The notes beneath the pieces are model-generated. The model was not told the DNA's origin and did not search any database. It was given only the letters and a program-made list of their open reading frames with translations. Position numbers and translations under genes: made by a program. DNA of 9,605 nucleotides from Nitrospinota bacterium (GTDB lineage: Bacteria; Nitrospinota; Nitrospinia; Nitrospinales; VA-1): positions 1-9,605 of the forward strand of contig JADFGI010000088.1 in the NCBI GenBank assembly GCA_022567815.1, given 5' to 3'. Below, one piece after another: positions 6,373 through 9,605 of the stretch (position 1 is its first letter; each line of letters opens with the position of its first letter).

Positions 6373-7473
6373 TTAAACGCAACACTCCTGCTGGTCTTCG
6401 TAAAGAGTGTCCCGCTCAACCGGCTGTCTTCCGGCTTCAAAAATCATCTCGATGATCGAGTTTTTGTGGAATATCTGGTCGGTGGCCGCTCCCGCGGCAT
6501 GGATGATCTTCTCCTCAACCACAGTCCCATCCATATCATCGGTTCCAAACGATTGCGATAGTTGCGCGATTTTTGGAGTTATCATGATCCAGAACGCCTT
6601 GATATGGGAAAAATTATCCAACATCAACCGGGAAACCGCCAAAGCCTTCAGGTCCAGCTGACCCGCAGTGGTGGGAAGATGATCCAATCGCGTGTTCTCC
6701 GGATGAAAAGCCAGCGGAATGAAGGTGAGAAATCCTCCGGTTTCATCCTGCAATTCGCGCAGGCGGATCAAATGATCGGTTCGGTCCTCGGCATTTTCAA
6801 TATGACCGTACAGCATGGTGGCGTTGGTTCTGAGACCCACGCCGTGAACCGTCCGATGAACGTCAAGCCAATCATCGCCGGTGGTTTTTTCCCCGCAGAT
6901 TTTCTTGCGAACGCGCGGCGCAAATATTTCCGCTCCGCCGCCGGGGATGGAGCCCAGCCCCGCCTCCTTCAACAAGACCACGGTTTCACCAAGAGGCAAT
7001 CCTGCCAGTTGGGCCAGGTACTGCAACTCCACCGCAGTGAAAGCCTGAATATGCACGGCAGGGAACCTTTTTTTCAATCCGCCAAGCAAGTCCAGATAGT
7101 ATTGAAACGACCAGTCGGGGTGCAGGCCTCCGACGATATGGAATTCGCTCACCTTTCCATGCATGTATTTTTCGGCGTCGGAAAAAATTTCGTCCAATGA
7201 TTTTTCATACGCGGTGGGGTCGTCCGCCTTCACGCCGAAAGCGCAAAACCGGCAACTGTTGACACATATATTGGTCGGATTGATATGCCGGTTGTGGATG
7301 AAATACGTATGATCGCCATTGATGCGTTCACGCACGATGTTGGCGAGCCGACCGACTCCCAATAGATCGGGGGTGGTGAACAACGTCACGCCCTCCTCAA
7401 AGGAAAGCCGCTCACCCGCTTGCACTTTCCGCTCAATGGGCTTTAACGATTCATCCAAAAATTCAAAAACCAT
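6373..7473 (-). CDS. mqnE: Aminofutalosine synthase MqnE (radical SAM)
   Basis: MqnE joins the enolpyruvyl compound made by MqnA to SAM's adenosyl group, giving 6-amino-6-deoxyfutalosine, the second step of the futalosine route to menaquinone. The 366 residues carry the radical-SAM cluster motif C70-x3-C74-x2-C77 in TNICVNSCRFCAFG. They also carry signatures typical of MqnE: HIVGGLHPD (112-120), SIPGGGAEIF (175-184), NATMLYGHIE (217-226), QDETGGF (242-248) and the ending ERDTLY (353-358). The related enzyme MqnC is the main alternative, but these motifs and the length favour MqnE. AAGGAG lies five bases before the ATG. The small gene at 7537-7773 precedes it by 63 nt and may share its transcript. 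No other mqn gene is in the window. Confidence 0.93.
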   Translation of the reverse strand: MVFEFLDESLKPIERKVQAGERLSFEEGVTLFTTPDLLGVGRLANIVRERINGDHTYFIHNRHINPTNICVNSCRFCAFGVKADDPTAYEKSLDEIFSDAEKYMHGKVSEFHIVGGLHPDWSFQYYLDLLGGLKKRFPAVHIQAFTAVELQYLAQLAGLPLGETVVLLKEAGLGSIPGGGAEIFAPRVRKKICGEKTTGDDWLDVHRTVHGVGLRTNATMLYGHIENAEDRTDHLIRLRELQDETGGFLTFIPLAFHPENTRLDHLPTTAGQLDLKALAVSRLMLDNFSHIKAFWIMITPKIAQLSQSFGTDDMDGTVVEEKIIHAAGAATDQIFHKNSIIEMIFEAGRQPVERDTLYEDQQECCV

Positions 7474-7536
7474 TACAACTCCTTTGACATTTCATCAATG
7501 CACACCTTTCCCGTTTTAAGGGAGAACATCCTACCA

Positions 7537-7773
7537 TCAAGCCTGGGATTCGCCAAGCAGGAAGGACCCGATCGCCCCACCGCCCAACAGCCATGAAGCC
7601 ATCGGGTCCTTCCTGTCCGGTAATTCACCTTTCACGATTTTTTTGTTATCGCTCCGTTTATAAGCTTTCCCCGAAGGTTTGACCTGGAGCCGGTACTGGG
7701 ACCCGCCCAAAACCCGGGCGACCGGATTTTCACGAATCACTTGCACCTTTCTTTTCCCAATACGTTCATTCAT
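7537..7773 (-). CDS. Small basic hypothetical protein (78 aa) upstream of mqnE
   Basis: I do not recognise this protein. It has a strongly basic N-terminal two thirds (many Lys and Arg, including KAYKRSDNKKIVKGE at 36-50) and a glycine-rich hydrophobic tail (WLLGGGAIGSFLLG, 61-74) that is too short for a standard membrane span but could form a membrane-associated hairpin or helix. The start is well supported: AGGAGG lies five bases before the ATG. A perfect 15-bp inverted repeat covers codons 53-58 and 68-72. The gene points the same way as mqnE, 63 nt upstream of it, and a shared operon is plausible. No functional link to menaquinone can be read from the sequence. Confidence 0.68.
   Translation of the reverse strand: MNERIGKRKVQVIRENPVARVLGGSQYRLQVKPSGKAYKRSDNKKIVKGELPDRKDPMASWLLGGGAIGSFLLGESQA
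7558..7615. repeat. Perfect 15-bp inverted repeat inside the small gene
   Basis: Arms at 7558-7572 and 7601-7615 are exact reverse complements separated by 28 nt. The stem is GC-rich and would be very stable in RNA or single-stranded DNA. It lies within the last third of the 78-aa coding frame, and no T-run follows on the coding strand, so it is not a classical intrinsic terminator. The origin is unknown; a palindromic insertion or an RNA control element are both possible. Confidence 0.8.
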
Positions 7774-7989
7774 AACAACCTCCTGGTAATGATTTCCGCA
7801 GATAATACAAAGTCGAGAGCCCCAACCTTCGCTCCCTGTATCTGATCCCAGCTATTTTGCAGGGTATCCGTTGCATATTCAAATAAAATGTAATACAAAT
7901 TATAAAAGGGGATGTTTTAAGGCTTCTGAATCAAGGCCCAACACCGCCCCCAGGGTTCGCTTCCCATACTCCTGACACCTTTCCCGGAC
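7774..7989. promoter_or_regulatory. Divergent spacer between the small gene and rfaE2, with weak promoter candidates
   Basis: On +, TTCAAA (7878-7883) and TATAAA (7901-7906) are spaced 17 nt apart and could drive rfaE2, with a leader of about 75 nt. On -, TTGAAT (7877-7882) and CAAAAT (7854-7859), also 17 nt apart, could drive the small gene and mqnE. Each box matches consensus at four or five positions only. The two candidates share bases, so they could not be used at once. No riboswitch or RNA gene is recognised. Confidence 0.33.
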
Positions 7990-8493
7990 ATGCCAGACCA
8001 CGCTATTTCCATTTACCAAAAAAAATATTTCTCAGACCCTCAGCGGCTGGTTGCCGTTCTTACCGCTCATCAAAAGGACGGCAAGAAAATCGTTTTCGCC
8101 AACGGATGCTTTGAGCTTTTGCACGTGGGGCATCTGCGGTACCTGTTCGCGGCAAAAGCTTTGGGAGATGTTCTGGTCGTGGCGGTCAACACCGATGAGT
8201 CGATCCAGCGCATCAAACCGGGGCGCGATCCCATCCATCCAGAGCATGAGCGTATGGAAGTGGTCGCCGCTATTGAAGTGGTCGATTATGTGGTCCCTTT
8301 ACCGGACGACCATCCGGGTCGGCTCTGCGGACTGCTCAAGCCGGATATCCACACCAAGGGCACCGACTACGCCGGCCGCCTGAGCGAAATGCCCGAATAC
8401 CCCATCGTCATGGCTTATGGCGGCAAAGTGGTGGCGGTGGGCGACCCCAAAGACCACAGCACCACCGAAATTCTAACCAAACTAAAAAAATAA
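7990..8493 (+). CDS. rfaE2: ADP-heptose synthase, cytidylyltransferase-like (RfaE2 / HldE C-terminal domain)
   Basis: This enzyme adenylylates D-glycero-beta-D-manno-heptose 1-phosphate with ATP to make ADP-heptose, the precursor of LPS core heptose. The 167 residues form one nucleotidyltransferase domain, with KIVFANGCFELLHVGH (33-48) holding the H-x-G-H motif H45-H48. Further along are a KPDIHTKGTDY segment (117-127) and a terminal HSTTEIL (156-162) where the family has STT-x-I. The ribokinase-like half of E. coli HldE is absent, so a separate kinase is expected elsewhere. The ATG has no visible ribosome binding site, and no better start was found in frame upstream. The gene ends one base before waaF, a clear operon partner. 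Other small cytidylyltransferases are similar, but the neighbour favours this role. Confidence 0.9.
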   Translation: MPDHAISIYQKKYFSDPQRLVAVLTAHQKDGKKIVFANGCFELLHVGHLRYLFAAKALGDVLVVAVNTDESIQRIKPGRDPIHPEHERMEVVAAIEVVDYVVPLPDDHPGRLCGLLKPDIHTKGTDYAGRLSEMPEYPIVMAYGGKVVAVGDPKDHSTTEILTKLKK

Positions 8494-8494
8494 G

Positions 8495-9523
8495 ATGGCT
8501 TCGCCTGTCAAAAGAATTTTAGTTCGATTCCCAAATTGGGTGGGGGATGTGGTGATGGCCGAACCGGTGATCGGTGTGCTTCGCCATAACTATCCCGACG
8601 CCGAGATCGCGGTGGCGCTCCGGGAATACTGCGCCGAAGTGCTGACCGGGCACCCGCACATTGACCGGCTTATACGGTGTCAGGATAAAAATTTTAAAGG
8701 CCTCAGAAAACTGGCTTTGGATATAAAAGATTTCTCTCCCGAGTTGGCGTTGCTCTTGCCCAATTCTTTCCGCTCACTCATTTCCATCCGCTGGGCGGGA
8801 GTCAAAAATATTATCGGGTACCGTCGGGGGCTCCGCAAGTTCTGGCTCCAGGGGCCTGAAGCTCCGAAAGAAAATGGCCGTTATCAACCGGTGCCCATGA
8901 CGGATTACTTTCTTGAAATTTGCCAATGGATGCAGTTAAAGGTTGCGGGTTCGCACAAACCGCGGCTTTACCTGACCCCGCAGGAAACGGCAACGGGGGC
9001 GGCGCTACTGCGCCAGTATGGGATTGCCGACCAGGATCTGGTTTTTGCGTTGAACCCCGGCGCCCAGTTCGGTTCTTCCAAATGCTGGCCGGATCATTAT
9101 TTTGCGCGGCTGGGTGAGCTGCTGCAAAAACAATTTCAGTGCCGGCTGTTCATCCTGGTGGGGCCCGGTGAAGAGGAAATCGCGGATAAAATTGTCCAGC
9201 AATCCACAGCCGAATTTATCAATACCGGGCCGGATCGGGTCGGCCTGGGAGTCCTGAAAGCTCTGGTCCAGCGTTCCAATCTGGTCATCACCAACGATAC
9301 CGGGCCGCGTCATTACGCCGTGGCGTTCGACAAACCGGTGGTGGTTTTAATGGGCCCCACGGACCCGCGTCACACCAATTGTCATTTGGATAAAACGATT
9401 ATTCTGCGCGAGGAATTGCCCTGTTCGCCCTGCCACCTGAAAGTCTGCCCGATCGATCATCCCTGCATGTTGAACTTAACCCCGGAAAAAGTTTTTTCCG
9501 CGGTTCAGCAGATTATGAACTAG
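8495..9523 (+). CDS. waaF: LPS heptosyltransferase II (glycosyltransferase family 9)
   Basis: WaaF transfers the second heptose from ADP-heptose to the LPS inner core at the cytoplasmic face of the inner membrane. The 342 residues show the two-domain GT9 pattern. The N-terminal RFPNWVGDVVMA (11-22) contains D18 in the position of the family's conserved acidic residue. The C-terminal domain contains NPGAQFGSSKCWP (187-199) and TNDTGPRHYAVAF (266-278). Four cysteines near the end (C310, C313, C318, C324) match the Cys-rich segment common in WaaF. Length is normal. The start follows the rfaE2 stop by one base and lacks its own ribosome binding site, so translation is probably coupled. RfaE2 supplies the substrate. 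Another GT9 heptosyltransferase (WaaC or WaaQ type) is less likely given the WaaF-like start motif. Confidence 0.9.
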   Translation: MASPVKRILVRFPNWVGDVVMAEPVIGVLRHNYPDAEIAVALREYCAEVLTGHPHIDRLIRCQDKNFKGLRKLALDIKDFSPELALLLPNSFRSLISIRWAGVKNIIGYRRGLRKFWLQGPEAPKENGRYQPVPMTDYFLEICQWMQLKVAGSHKPRLYLTPQETATGAALLRQYGIADQDLVFALNPGAQFGSSKCWPDHYFARLGELLQKQFQCRLFILVGPGEEEIADKIVQQSTAEFINTGPDRVGLGVLKALVQRSNLVITNDTGPRHYAVAFDKPVVVLMGPTDPRHTNCHLDKTIILREELPCSPCHLKVCPIDHPCMLNLTPEKVFSAVQQIMN

Positions 9524-9533
9524 AGGAATGCCC

Positions 9534-9605
9534 GTGACCAAACATCGAGTGCTGGTGGTTGGAGCCAGACGACGCCACCAGGGAATTGGAGAATTCATCG
9601 CGAGA
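9534..9605 (+). CDS. Start of a probable NAD(P)-binding oxidoreductase, Gfo/Idh/MocA-like (3' end outside window)
   Basis: Only the first 24 codons are present. They give a hydrophobic strand followed by a glycine-containing loop (VLVVGARRRHQGIGEFIAR), the start of a Rossmann nucleotide-binding fold. This version is reminiscent of Gfo/Idh/MocA dehydrogenases. The family call is tentative because the rest is missing. The GTG at 9534 is preferred because AGAGGA (9522-9527) lies six bases upstream. The ATG at 9528 directly abuts that sequence and would be poorly spaced. The gene begins 10 nt after the waaF stop, so it is probably in the same operon and may act on surface sugars. Confidence 0.55.
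   Translation, partial: MTKHRVLVVGARRRHQGIGEFIAR

Noticed and set aside
6146..6385. 79-codon GTG-start frame overlapping the end of mqnE
   Set aside because: No ribosome binding site, a start inside the mqnE coding end, a passage through the nine-G tract as prolines, and an AT-rich basic composition typical of random frames.
6562..7200. A 212-codon + strand frame inside mqnE
   Set aside because: It is antisense to the conserved core of MqnE and has no recognisable domain of its own.
1..9605. CRISPR arrays, insertion sequences, tRNA genes, prophage or defence genes
   Set aside because: No regularly spaced repeats, transposase-like proteins, terminal repeats flanking genes, tRNA-like cloverleaf or phage-type genes were seen on either strand.

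Overview
The window is typical of a Gram-negative, motile, menaquinone-using bacterium. It carries chemotaxis signalling genes, an aminofutalosine synthase (futalosine route to menaquinone) and two LPS inner-core heptose genes. Coding regions have moderate GC and the spacers are AT-rich. The mix of CheX, a CheA with two CheW-like domains and MqnE is compatible with a Nitrospinota- or deltaproteobacterium-like lineage. That placement is an inference from gene content; no marker gene settles it.

Layout. Positions 1-500: a possible C-terminal fragment on + (to 97) converges on a small unidentified ORF on - (148-447, start uncertain), with a short hairpin between them. Positions 500-690: an AT-rich divergent spacer with promoter-like sequences on both strands and inverted repeats in front of cheB. 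Positions 689-1786: cheB on +. It converges on a cheX-cheA-cheW unit on - (5274 down to 1838), which has a very good sigma70-type promoter at 5373-5400. Positions 5529-5906: a separate cheY on -, with its own promoter (about 6091-6119) and a terminator-like hairpin. Positions 5907-6372: mostly empty spacer. Positions 6373-7773: mqnE and an upstream unidentified small gene on -. The small gene contains a perfect 15-bp inverted repeat. Positions 7774-7989: divergent spacer. Positions 7990-9605: rfaE2, waaF and the beginning of a probable Gfo/Idh/MocA-like dehydrogenase on +, tightly packed.

How the genes fit together. CheA takes signals from receptors (none in this window) through CheW and phosphorylates CheY and CheB. 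CheX keeps its phosphatase motif and would dephosphorylate CheY-P. CheB demethylates receptors, but no cheR is present, so the methyltransferase and receptors must be encoded elsewhere. RfaE2 makes the activated ADP-heptose that WaaF adds to LPS. MqnE belongs to a separate pathway and stands without other mqn genes.

The protein families here are familiar. No clearly new multi-gene system is visible. The points most worth a second look are the perfect inverted repeat inside the small gene next to mqnE, the palindromes at the cheX promoter and at the cheA start codon, the tandem CheW-like domains of CheA, and the odd start region of the small gene at 148-501.
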